Shown here piece after piece: positions 1 to 5,948 of a DNA stretch of 6,093 nt (position 1 is the first letter of the stretch; each line of letters opens with the position of its first letter). This DNA is from Gammaproteobacteria bacterium (GTDB lineage Bacteria > Pseudomonadota > Gammaproteobacteria > Steroidobacterales > Steroidobacteraceae), in contig JAFAVO010000307.1 in the NCBI GenBank assembly GCA_019242385.1, positions 1 through 6,093 of the forward strand, read 5' to 3'. The notes under the pieces are model-generated. The model was given only the letters and a program-made list of their open reading frames with translations. It searched no databases and was not told where the DNA came from. A program made the position numbers and the translations under genes.

Positions 1-314
1 CTCCATTTGTCATAGGCGTCGTTGTTGAGGAGATAGACGCGTCCCCTCGGCCCGACCAGGTAACTCAGCACCTCGCTGTAGTAGCCATCGGCGGCGAGAA
101 AATCCGCCACCACCATCGGCGGGCGTATGCCGGTGAGGCGCAGCACCTCCGCCGGATGGTCGATCTGGTCGCGCTTTAGGTCCCCGGCCGGACGTCCCGC
201 CTGTGCGACTGCATCGCTGTAGCGGTCCGCCCAGACCGCTCGCGGCTCGAAGGAAACGATCGCCAGGGTGGCGAGCACCCACAGCCACCGGCGCGGACCA
301 AGACTCACGGACAT
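1..314 (-). CDS. Exported class I SAM-dependent methyltransferase, COG4798-like (3' end off the window)
   Basis: Only the first 104 codons are present, and the gene continues past the left edge. Residues 1-29 look like a Sec signal peptide: basic GPRR, a hydrophobic run WLWVLATLAIV, then a likely cleavage site after VWA. The mature part begins with a segment rich in Arg and Asp (RPAGDLKRDQ, 41-50). It continues with HPAEVLRLTGI (53-63) and a SAM-binding motif I-like stretch VVADFLAADGYYSEVL (68-83), then VGPRGRVYLLNND (87-99). This arrangement matches the predicted methyltransferases of COG4798, whose substrate is not known to me. The first glycine of the usual glycine-rich loop is replaced here (AADGY). 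The ATG at 312-314 has a strong AGGGGAG Shine-Dalgarno at 322-328 with a 7-base spacer. The gene lies 108 bases downstream of the GNAT gene on the same strand and may be part of its transcript. The family call is from recalled sequence pattern. Confidence 0.78.
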   Translation of the reverse strand, partial: MSVSLGPRRWLWVLATLAIVSFEPRAVWADRYSDAVAQAGRPAGDLKRDQIDHPAEVLRLTGIRPPMVVADFLAADGYYSEVLSYLVGPRGRVYLLNNDAYDKW

Positions 315-422
315 GCGTAGACTCCCCTGTGCTGTTGTGTGAATGCGGCTCAGTATGAACCTGGGGGGCGCTGCACCGCGGCGGCGTTGCGACGGGGGGT
401 GCCGCATCCGCGCCTGCAGGTG

Positions 423-875
423 CTAACGCAAGGCCTTGTCGAGCAGCCGGTAACCCGCGCGCTCCCCGTAGCCCAGGCGCTCGTAAAAGCCGCGCGCGCG
501 AGTGTTGCCGGCGGCCAGCTGCAGCTGCAGGCGCTGGCAGCCACGCTGCGCGAGATCTGCCTCCGCTGCCGCGAGCAGCGCCGTGCCGATCCCGTGGGCG
601 CGCTCCTCCGGTAGCACGAAAAGCTCATCGACCTCGCCCATGAGTCCGCCGTGCTCGAGGCTCATGACCAGTACCGCGATCAGGTAGCCCACGAGCACGC
701 GCTGCGACTCGGCGACCCAGGCGAGCCCGCGCTCCGCGGGGTGAGCCACGAGCTCCTTCAGCAGCACTTCCACGCGCAGCGCCGCGAAGCCCTCGATGCG
801 CTCGAAATCCCAGTAGCGGCGTATGAGGGTCAGCAGCTACGGTATGTCGTGCGCGCGGGCGGGACGGATGTCCAT
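423..875 (-). pseudogene. GNAT family N-acetyltransferase interrupted by an in-frame TAG at codon 13
   Basis: Read through one TAG, this is a 150-residue GNAT protein of normal length. MDIRPARAHDIP begins strand 1. Residues 14-34 form helix 1 (LIRRYWDFERIEGF). VDELFVLPEERAHGIGTAL (82-100) holds the acetyl-CoA pyrophosphate-binding RxxGxG (R92-G97), and NTRARGFYERLGY (124-136) is the C-terminal cofactor and fold motif. Such enzymes move acetyl from acetyl-CoA to an amine; the substrate cannot be told. The ATG at 873-875 is supported because it starts the canonical N-terminus and lies 4 bases after the cyclase TAA, as in a coupled operon. The TAG at 837-839 is in the same frame with homologous sequence on both sides, so no frameshift is involved. 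Between it and residue 35 there is no ATG, GTG or TTG. The first usable start is GTG 771-773, giving 116 residues that lack strand 1 and helix 1. It is either a recent nonsense pseudogene, a base error, a truncated reinitiated protein or an amber-read-through gene. Confidence 0.85.
837..839 (-). other. In-frame amber codon inside the GNAT reading frame
   Basis: The plus strand reads CTA here, so the gene strand reads TAG. It falls between Ile-Pro (codons 11-12) and Leu-Leu (codons 14-15), at the end of the loop before helix 1. A single base change from CAG, GAG, AAG or TGG would produce it. The rest of the frame shows no second lesion, which suggests the change is recent, an error, or tolerated. 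Confidence 0.9.
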
Positions 876-879
876 GGCA

Positions 880-2622
880 TTACGCGGCGAGCGCCGCGGC
901 GAGCTGCACGCGGTTGCGACCCGAGCGCTTGGCGGCGTACTGCGCGTGATCGGCGCGTGCGATCAGGTGCTGTCCCCACACCCCGAGCGTGTCGCTCGAG
1001 GCGACGCCGATACTGCAGGTGAGCGCGATGGGCGCGCCGAAGCCCTCGACGCGTACCTCCGCGACCCGCCGGCAGATGCGCTCGGCGATCGGGTGTGCGG
1101 CCGCAGAATCGGCACCATTGAGGATCACTACGAACTCCTCGCCGCCGTAGCGGCCGATCACGTCCGAGTGGCGCAGCTCGGCATGAATCGGACCCATGAT
1201 GCTGGCGAGGCAGGCATCGCCCGCCGCGTGACCGCGGCTGTCGTTGATCTCCTTGAAGTAGTCCAGGTCGAGGAACAGCACCGAGATCGGCAGTCCGCGA
1301 GCCTTGGCGCGCATGCAGGCAGCATCGAGCCGCTCGATCAGCGAGCGGCGATTGAGCACCCCGGTGAGCGGGTCAGTCTGAGCGCGCCGCTCGGCATCGG
1401 TGAGGGCCAGCGACTGTGCGCGCAGGCGGTCGGAGGTGCCGAGCGCGATCAGCACGGCGGCCGCCACCATCGACGGCGCGAGCCCATAGTAAAGCAGTCC
1501 CTGAGCATCGTCCGCGCGCGAGTACAGCAGGCGCAGCGCGGTCAGGATCTGGAAGGTGCACAGCAGCGCCCAGGCGATCAGGAACCAGCCCGCGGCGCGA
1601 TTGCCGCTGCGCCAGGCGAGGAAGGACACGATGAGGGTGAACAGCGCGCTCCCGAGGAACATCAGATTGCCGATGGCTGCGATCACCGGCGAGAACCCCG
1701 GCAGCACGCGCAGCACGTTGCAGAACGCGAGCGCGACGAAGGCGGCCGCGAGCCAGCCGAAGGCGCTGTAGACCTTGGGGGAGAACAGCCGCAGGTTCGC
1801 GAACTCGCGCACGAACAACGCAGCCGCGGCGGCCGAGATCGCCACCGGCACGTTCCACGCGTAGGAGGAGATCGGCCGGGCGAGTGACAGGATCGGCCAG
1901 TGAAAACCCTGGCCGGAGAAATACACGAGGTAGAGCGCCTGCAGCGAGAACAACGTGCCATAGAGGGGATAGAGGCGGTCGGTGAGCACGAAGCGCACCA
2001 GCAGCGTCGAGAGCGCCATGGCCATGAGCGCACCGAAAGCGAGCGCGATGATGCGCTGGTGCACTGCAGCGGCCTGCAGCGTCCGGTCGAGGGTGGAAGT
2101 GGTGAAATGCACGTCCGTGGTGGCACGGCCCTGGCGGGTCACCCGCACGTAAAGTGGCGCACCCGCATCGAGCCCCGGTGGGAGCACGAAGACGCTGTCC
2201 TGCGCGCCGCCGAACTGCGGCACCACGGTCGCGGCGCTGAGCGGAGCGCTGCCGGACCGGTGCCGCGCGAACAGCTGGACCGTCTGGTCCATTCCGGCGC
2301 GCGCCAGGAGCACCGGAATGGGGCCGCCATGCTCGGGGGCCGACGCGCTCAGCGGCGGGAGCCGAAACCACAGCGGGGCTGTGAGGCGGTGCGAGCCGCG
2401 GGAGCTGAAGCGACCGAAGGATCGATCCAGAGTGCCGGATGTGACGCTCTCTACCGGTGGATCGCCGAGCGAGGCGTCGAGCACCCCGGCCTCGAGCGGC
2501 GAGCCATTGGCGGGGGTGAGCTGAGCGACCGAAGGCAGGTCCGGCACCAGCGTCGGCACCGCTGCGGCCGCCAGCGGCAGACACACGGCCGCCGCTGCCA
2601 CCCATCTCCTCCACGCGAGCAT
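880..2622 (-). CDS. Membrane diguanylate cyclase with 7TMR-DISM sensor region and GGDEF domain
   Basis: This 580-residue protein makes cyclic di-GMP from two GTP at the inner membrane. A signal-like segment (2-22) precedes a periplasmic domain of about 160 residues with LWFRLPPL (84-91) and LYVRVTRQG (157-165), resembling the 7TMR-DISM extracellular type. Seven hydrophobic segments follow, near 189-209, 217-235, 257-271, 287-306, 312-334, 342-364 and 378-396. The GGDEF domain runs from DPLTGVLNRR (417-426) to GRNRV (568-572). It contains LDLDYFKEIND (451-461), which supplies metal and GTP contacts. The active-site loop GGEEF is at 493-497, with the inhibitory I-site RHSD at 484-487, exactly five residues ahead. 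Both sites are intact, so activity with product inhibition is expected. The ATG at 2620-2622 has a modest AGGGA about 10 bases upstream. It is the first gene of the leftward unit and its TAA lies 4 bases before the GNAT ATG. The periplasmic ligand is unknown. Confidence 0.93.
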   Translation of the reverse strand: MLAWRRWVAAAAVCLPLAAAAVPTLVPDLPSVAQLTPANGSPLEAGVLDASLGDPPVESVTSGTLDRSFGRFSSRGSHRLTAPLWFRLPPLSASAPEHGGPIPVLLARAGMDQTVQLFARHRSGSAPLSAATVVPQFGGAQDSVFVLPPGLDAGAPLYVRVTRQGRATTDVHFTTSTLDRTLQAAAVHQRIIALAFGALMAMALSTLLVRFVLTDRLYPLYGTLFSLQALYLVYFSGQGFHWPILSLARPISSYAWNVPVAISAAAAALFVREFANLRLFSPKVYSAFGWLAAAFVALAFCNVLRVLPGFSPVIAAIGNLMFLGSALFTLIVSFLAWRSGNRAAGWFLIAWALLCTFQILTALRLLYSRADDAQGLLYYGLAPSMVAAAVLIALGTSDRLRAQSLALTDAERRAQTDPLTGVLNRRSLIERLDAACMRAKARGLPISVLFLDLDYFKEINDSRGHAAGDACLASIMGPIHAELRHSDVIGRYGGEEFVVILNGADSAAAHPIAERICRRVAEVRVEGFGAPIALTCSIGVASSDTLGVWGQHLIARADHAQYAAKRSGRNRVQLAAALAA

Positions 2623-2715
2623 GTGTACCGGATCCCTGTAGCCTCTGCCGAGGCCCTTTTCTCTATCGTCCGTAATGAGTTCAGGGTCTCATCGAGCTGC
2701 CCGACCCTTGCCGTT

Positions 2716-2745
2716 ATCCTAATGAGCCGCCGGCCGACAAGCCAA
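2716..2745 (-). promoter_or_regulatory. Possible weak sigma70 promoter for the cyclase unit
   Basis: On the minus strand TTGGCT (2740-2745) is followed after 18 bases by TAGGAT (2716-2721); each matches consensus at 4 of 6 bases. An alternative overlapping pair is TTGTCG (2735-2740), a 16-base spacer and GATAAC (2713-2718). Either would give a leader of roughly 85-90 bases before the cyclase ATG. Matches this weak arise by chance, so this is only a candidate. Confidence 0.25.
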
Positions 2746-2778
2746 TCGGCGCGGCCAAAGCAGCTTTTTGACCGCTGG

Positions 2779-2807
2779 TTGACACTCCAGGGGTCCGTAC
2801 CTAGAAT
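2779..2807 (+). promoter_or_regulatory. Strong sigma70-type promoter of the str operon
   Basis: A perfect -35 box TTGACA (2779-2784), a 17-base spacer and TAGAAT (2802-2807, 5 of 6 matches) form a near-consensus promoter. Transcription should start near 2813-2815. The bases between the -10 box and the start are CGCCGGC, a GC-rich discriminator of the kind that makes ribosomal-component promoters sensitive to ppGpp and DksA. A T-run at 2765-2769 lies just upstream of the -35 box. The position, about 125 bases before rpsL and facing it, suits the main promoter of the operon. Confidence 0.82.
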
Positions 2808-2820
2808 CGCCGGCCTTTGT

Positions 2821-2896
2821 CGGGCGGCCCCCATACATGCCGGCCCGGAAACAGCGACTTACGAGAACCGGGCCGCCTCAATGAAGGCGGCCCGGT
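2821..2896 (+). promoter_or_regulatory. Structured rpsL leader with competing hairpins (attenuator-like)
   Basis: Four GC-rich segments can pair in more than one way. Segments 3 and 4 (2867-2878 and 2885-2896) form a perfect 12-bp stem with the 6-base loop CAATGA. Segments 1 and 2 (2821-2828 and 2839-2847) form an 8-bp stem with one bulged G. In competition, segment 2 (2841-2848) can pair 8 bp with segment 3 (2868-2875). Segment 1 (2823-2830) can also pair 8 bp with segment 3 (2870-2877). The main stem is followed by GTTCTTCG and only later by GTTTTAT, so it is not a textbook intrinsic terminator. The pairings are seen directly; a regulatory role is inferred. It could instead stabilise the mRNA or have no role. 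Confidence 0.5.
2837..2884 (+). CDS. Possible 15-residue leader peptide ahead of rpsL
   Basis: An ATG at 2837-2839 opens the short frame MPARKQRLTRTGPPQ, ending at TGA 2882-2884 in the loop of the 12-bp hairpin. It is rich in Arg and Lys (four of fifteen) and lies wholly within the expected leader transcript. No clear Shine-Dalgarno precedes it, and its ATG lies partly in the segment 1:2 stem, so translation is doubtful. The TGA overlaps a second ATG (ATGA, 2881-2884) that opens a 26-codon frame ending at 2961 inside rpsL. A chance short ORF is the main alternative. Confidence 0.22.
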   Translation: MPARKQRLTRTGPPQ

Positions 2897-2939
2897 GTTC
2901 TTCGCAGGTCGTTTTATCGCGCGAGGAGACGAGACAACG

Positions 2940-3314
2940 ATGGCGACCACAGGCCAGCTGATTCGGCAGCCGCGCCGCACGGGAGCGGAGAAAACCAAGG
3001 TGCCGGCGCTGGGCGCCTCGCCGCAGAAGCGCGGGGTGTGCACGCGCGTCTATACCACGACCCCGAAGAAGCCCAACTCGGCGCTGCGCAAGGTCTGCCG
3101 TGTGCGGCTCACCAACGGTTACGAGGTCACCAGCTACATCGGCGGTGAGGGGCACAACCTGCAGGAGCACTCGGTGGTGCTGATCCGCGGTGGCCGCGTG
3201 AAGGACCTGCCGGGAGTGCGCTATCACACCGTCCGCGGCACGCTCGACTGCGCCGGCGTCGGTGAGCGCAAGCAGGGTCGCTCCAAGTACGGCGCCAAGC
3301 GCCCGAAGAAGTAA
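2940..3314 (+). CDS. rpsL: 30S ribosomal protein S12
   Basis: The 124-residue product has the same length as E. coli S12, and most of it is nearly identical to that protein. S12 sits at the decoding centre and helps check codon-anticodon pairing. TTTPKKPNSALRK (39-51) and RGGRVKDLPGVRYH (83-96) are the two loops that reach the A site. Lys43 and Lys88, the common sites of streptomycin-resistance changes, are both the sensitive wild type. Asp89, the residue methylthiolated by RimO in E. coli, is also present. The frame is open upstream to 2817, but the start at 2940 is chosen. It gives the standard N-terminus and has GAGGAG at 2923-2928, although the 11-base spacer is rather long. It is first in the str operon; rpsG starts 12 bases after its stop. 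Confidence 0.98.
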   Translation: MATTGQLIRQPRRTGAEKTKVPALGASPQKRGVCTRVYTTTPKKPNSALRKVCRVRLTNGYEVTSYIGGEGHNLQEHSVVLIRGGRVKDLPGVRYHTVRGTLDCAGVGERKQGRSKYGAKRPKK

Positions 3315-3318
3315 GGAG
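3313..3318 (+). promoter_or_regulatory. rpsG Shine-Dalgarno overlapping the rpsL stop codon
   Basis: AAGGAG shares its first two A's with the rpsL TAA and sits 8 bases before the rpsG ATG. Ribosomes ending rpsL would uncover or occupy this site, so translation of S12 and S7 should be tightly coupled. The whole gap is only 12 bases. Confidence 0.85.
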
Positions 3319-3326
3319 TCCCGACT

Positions 3327-3806
3327 ATGTCGCGTCGCGCCCAGGCTCCGGTCCGCACCATCCTGCCGGATCCGAAATACAACAACGAGATGCTCGCCAA
3401 GTTCATGAACGTGGTCATGAAGAATGGCAAGAAGTCCGCCGCCGAGCGCATCATCTACGGCGCGCTCGACCGCATTGCCGAGAAGACCGGCAAGCCGGGC
3501 GGCGAGGCGATCGAGGTGCTGTCCGCGGCGCTCGACAACGTCAAGCCGGTGGTGGAAGTGAAGTCGCGCCGCGTGGGCGGCGCCACCTATCAGGTGCCGG
3601 TTGAAGTTCGCGCTACGCGCCGCCAGACACTGGCCATGCGCTGGGTCATCGAGGCGGCGCGCGATCGCAGCGAGAAGTCCATGGCGTTTCGTCTGGCGCA
3701 CGAGCTGATGGACGCCTCCGAGAATCGCGGCGCGGCGGTGCGCAAGCGCGAGGACACGCACCGCATGGCGGAGGCCAACAAGGCATTCGCCCATTACCGT
3801 TGGTAA
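3327..3806 (+). CDS. rpsG: 30S ribosomal protein S7
   Basis: This 159-residue protein is a primary 16S rRNA-binding protein that starts assembly of the 30S head and lines the E site. Recognisable blocks are ILPDPKYNNEMLAKF (12-26), VEVKSRRVGGATYQVPVEVR (76-95, the beta-hairpin region), LAMRWVIEAAR (102-112) and the terminal HRMAEANKAFAHYRW (145-159). It ends at that Trp, so it is the short form without the longer tail of some E. coli strains. The ATG at 3327 is fixed by AAGGAG 8 bases upstream. fusA follows after 21 bases. In E. coli S7 represses this operon by binding a spacer of nearly 100 bases between rpsL and rpsG; that spacer is absent here. Confidence 0.98.
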   Translation: MSRRAQAPVRTILPDPKYNNEMLAKFMNVVMKNGKKSAAERIIYGALDRIAEKTGKPGGEAIEVLSAALDNVKPVVEVKSRRVGGATYQVPVEVRATRRQTLAMRWVIEAARDRSEKSMAFRLAHELMDASENRGAAVRKREDTHRMAEANKAFAHYRW

Positions 3807-3827
3807 CGGAGCAAGGAGCAGACGGCA

Positions 3828-5918
3828 GTGCCACGCGCGACGCCCATCGAGCGCTATCGGAATATCGGCATCTCCGCGCACATCGACGCGGGGAAGACGA
3901 CCACCACCGAGCGCATCCTTTTCTACACCGGCGTCTCGCACAAGATCGGTGAGGTCCACGACGGCGCGGCCGTCATGGACTACATGGAGCAGGAGCAGGA
4001 GCGCGGCATCACCATCACCGCCGCGGCCACCACCTGCTTCTGGAAGGGGATGGACAACAGCTTCCCCGAGCACCGCATCAATATCCTCGACACCCCGGGG
4101 CACGTCGACTTCACCATCGAGGTGGAGCGCTCGCTGCGGGTGCTCGATTCCGCCGTAGCGCTGTTCGACTCGGTTGCCGGCGTGCAGCCGCAGTCGGAGA
4201 CGGTGTGGCGGCAGATGAACAAGTACGGCGTGCCGCGCATCGCCTTCGTCAACAAGATGGACCGCGCCGGCGCGAACTTTCTGCGCGTCGTCGAGATGAT
4301 CCGCTCGCGCCTGCGCGCCAACCCGGTCGCCATCCAGCTGCCGATCGGGGCCGAAGAGAACTTCGAGGGCGTGGTCGACCTCATCCGCATGAAGGCCATC
4401 TACTGGGACATGGAGACCCAGGGGATGAAGTTCGAATATCGCGAGATCCCCGCGGAGCTGCAGGCGCAGGCGCAGGAGTACCGCGCCAAGATGATCGAGG
4501 CGGCGGCGGAAGCGAACGAGACGCTCACGCACAAGTACCTCGAGCACGAGCAGCTCAGCGACGAGGAGATCCGCCAGGGACTGCGCGAGCGCTCCATCCG
4601 CAACGAGATCGTGCTCGCCATGTGCGGCTCCGCCTTCAAGAACAAGGGTGTGCAGGCGCTGCTCGATGCGGTCATCGAGTTCATGCCTTCGCCGGTCGAT
4701 ATGCCGGACGTCAAGGGCATCGATGAGCGCGGCGACCCGGGCACGCGCAAGGCCAACGATGACGCGCCGTTCTCGGCGCTCGCATTCAAGATCCTGAATG
4801 ACCCCTTCGTCGGCAACCTCACCTTCTTCCGTGTCTACTCCGGCGTGCTCAACTCCGGCGACACGGTGTTCGTGCCCACCAAGGACAAGAAGGAGCGCAT
4901 CGGCCGCCTGCTGCAGATGCACGCCAGTGAGCGCACCGAGATCAAGGAAGTGCGCGCCGGCGACATTGCCGCTGCCGTCGGGCTCAAGGATGTGATCACC
5001 GGCGACACGCTGTGCGATCTCGAGAAGGTCATCACTCTCGAGAAGATGGAATTTCCGGCGCCGGTCATCTCGGTCGCGGTGGAGCCGAAGACCAAGGCCG
5101 ACCAGGAGAAGATGGGACTCGCGCTGCAGCGGCTCGCCAAGGAAGACCCCTCGTTCCGTGTCAGCACCGATCAGGAATCGGGCCAGACGATCATCTCCGG
5201 CATGGGTGAGCTGCACCTCGAGATCATCGTCGACCGCATGAAGCGCGAGTTCAAGGTCGAGGCGAACGTCGGCAAGCCACAGGTCGCCTACCGCGAGACC
5301 ATCCGCGGCACGGTCGAGAGCGAGGGTAAGTTCGTCCGTCAGACTGGCGGCCGCGGCCAGTACGGCCACGTATGGCTGAAGCTCGAGCCCAACCAGCCGG
5401 GCAAGGGCAATGAGTTCGTCAACGGCGTCGTCGGCGGCAGCGTGCCGCGCGAGTACGTACCCGCGGTGGACAAGGGCATCAGGGAAGCCGAAGAGACCGG
5501 CGTCATTGCCGGCTACCCCGTGGTCGATGTGAAGGTCACGTTGTTCGACGGCTCCTATCACGATGTCGACTCGAACGAGATGGCGTTCAAGATCGCCGGC
5601 TCCATTGGATTCAAGGAGGGATTCAGGAAGGCGCGGCCGGTGCTGCTCGAGCCGATCATGAAGGTGGAGGTGGTGACCCCGGAGGACTACTCCGGCGATG
5701 TGATCGGCGACCTCAACCGCCGGCGCGGACAGATCACCGGCATGGACGAGACCCCGGCCGGCAAGGCCATCACCGCCGATGTGCCGCTCTCGGAGATGTT
5801 CGGCTACGCGACCACCGTGCGCTCGATGAGCCAGGGGCGCGCAACCTTCACCATGGAATTCTCCAAGTACGTGGAGGTGCCGCCCAACATCGCCGGCGGC
5901 ATCCTCAAAGACGAGTAA
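3828..5918 (+). CDS. fusA: Translation elongation factor G
   Basis: The 696-residue GTPase drives tRNA and mRNA translocation and works with ribosome recycling factor. The G motifs are complete: AHIDAGKT (17-24), RGITI (59-63), DTPGHVDF (88-95), NKMD (142-145) and GSA (267-269). Domain II follows near 300-400, and domain III holds SGMGELHLEI (457-466). Domain IV includes GGRGQYGHV (507-515) and the tip loop SYHDVDSNE (576-584), which contacts the decoding centre. Domain V has TPEDYSGDVIGDLNRRRGQI (617-636). The length is typical for a bacterial EF-G. The start is GTG at 3828-3830, supported by AAGGAG at 3813-3818 with a 9-base spacer and by the conserved ERYRNIGISAHID beginning. The full motif set and place between rpsG and tuf argue for the housekeeping copy, not a fusA2 or tetracycline-protection paralogue. 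Confidence 0.98.
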   Translation: MPRATPIERYRNIGISAHIDAGKTTTTERILFYTGVSHKIGEVHDGAAVMDYMEQEQERGITITAAATTCFWKGMDNSFPEHRINILDTPGHVDFTIEVERSLRVLDSAVALFDSVAGVQPQSETVWRQMNKYGVPRIAFVNKMDRAGANFLRVVEMIRSRLRANPVAIQLPIGAEENFEGVVDLIRMKAIYWDMETQGMKFEYREIPAELQAQAQEYRAKMIEAAAEANETLTHKYLEHEQLSDEEIRQGLRERSIRNEIVLAMCGSAFKNKGVQALLDAVIEFMPSPVDMPDVKGIDERGDPGTRKANDDAPFSALAFKILNDPFVGNLTFFRVYSGVLNSGDTVFVPTKDKKERIGRLLQMHASERTEIKEVRAGDIAAAVGLKDVITGDTLCDLEKVITLEKMEFPAPVISVAVEPKTKADQEKMGLALQRLAKEDPSFRVSTDQESGQTIISGMGELHLEIIVDRMKREFKVEANVGKPQVAYRETIRGTVESEGKFVRQTGGRGQYGHVWLKLEPNQPGKGNEFVNGVVGGSVPREYVPAVDKGIREAEETGVIAGYPVVDVKVTLFDGSYHDVDSNEMAFKIAGSIGFKEGFRKARPVLLEPIMKVEVVTPEDYSGDVIGDLNRRRGQITGMDETPAGKAITADVPLSEMFGYATTVRSMSQGRATFTMEFSKYVEVPPNIAGGILKDE

Positions 5919-5948
5919 GAACGCAGTAGTGAGCTAAGGAATTACGCC

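Larger units (their letters stand above)
2623..2939. other. Divergent intergenic region between the diguanylate cyclase and rpsL
   Basis: These 317 bases hold no convincing conventional gene. The left part (2623 to about 2760) is the upstream region of the cyclase. It has a short GC hairpin at 2641-2654 and a 6-bp inverted repeat AGGGTC/GACCCT at 2683-2688 and 2703-2708, both of uncertain meaning. A strong rightward promoter lies at 2779-2807. The remainder is the transcribed rpsL leader with its hairpins. There is no trace of rpoC, which commonly lies just upstream of rpsL in gammaproteobacteria. Confidence 0.8.

Noticed and set aside
315..422. A terminator or promoter between the GNAT gene and the methyltransferase
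   Set aside because: The only inverted repeats are 5-bp GC stems with long loops and no U-run, and CATACT has no matching -35 box, so neither can be supported.
823..1887. A 354-codon plus-strand frame opposite the diguanylate cyclase
   Set aside because: It is an antisense shadow of the GGDEF and membrane region: low complexity, rich in Arg, Glu and Gly, with no family match and no ribosome-binding site of note.
2641..2663. Hairpin GCCTC-TGCC-GAGGC followed by CCTTTTCTC, looking like a rightward terminator
   Set aside because: The stem is only 5 bp and no rightward gene ends here. On the other strand it lies in the cyclase leader without a U-run.
2683..2708. Inverted repeat AGGGTC/GACCCT as an operator between the divergent genes
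   Set aside because: Six-base arms with a 14-base gap are easily found by chance, and nothing links them to a known regulator.
2817..2939. An N-terminal extension of S12 from TTG 2817
   Set aside because: The promoter puts the transcript start near 2814, the extension overlaps the leader hairpin, and S12 proteins begin at the MATT residue at 2940.
1900..2961. A 353-codon plus-strand frame crossing the cyclase 5' half and the rpsL promoter
   Set aside because: It covers the promoter and leader of rpsL and the antisense of the cyclase; its composition is an antisense artefact. Only its last part (from ATG 2881) was kept, as a remark on the leader.
2859..5561. A 900-codon open frame on the minus strand opposite rpsL, rpsG and fusA
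   Set aside because: It is the mirror of the codon bias of three GC-rich genes that share one frame. Its sequence is Leu/Asp/His/Arg-rich with no recognisable domain, whereas the plus strand encodes unmistakable S12, S7 and EF-G.
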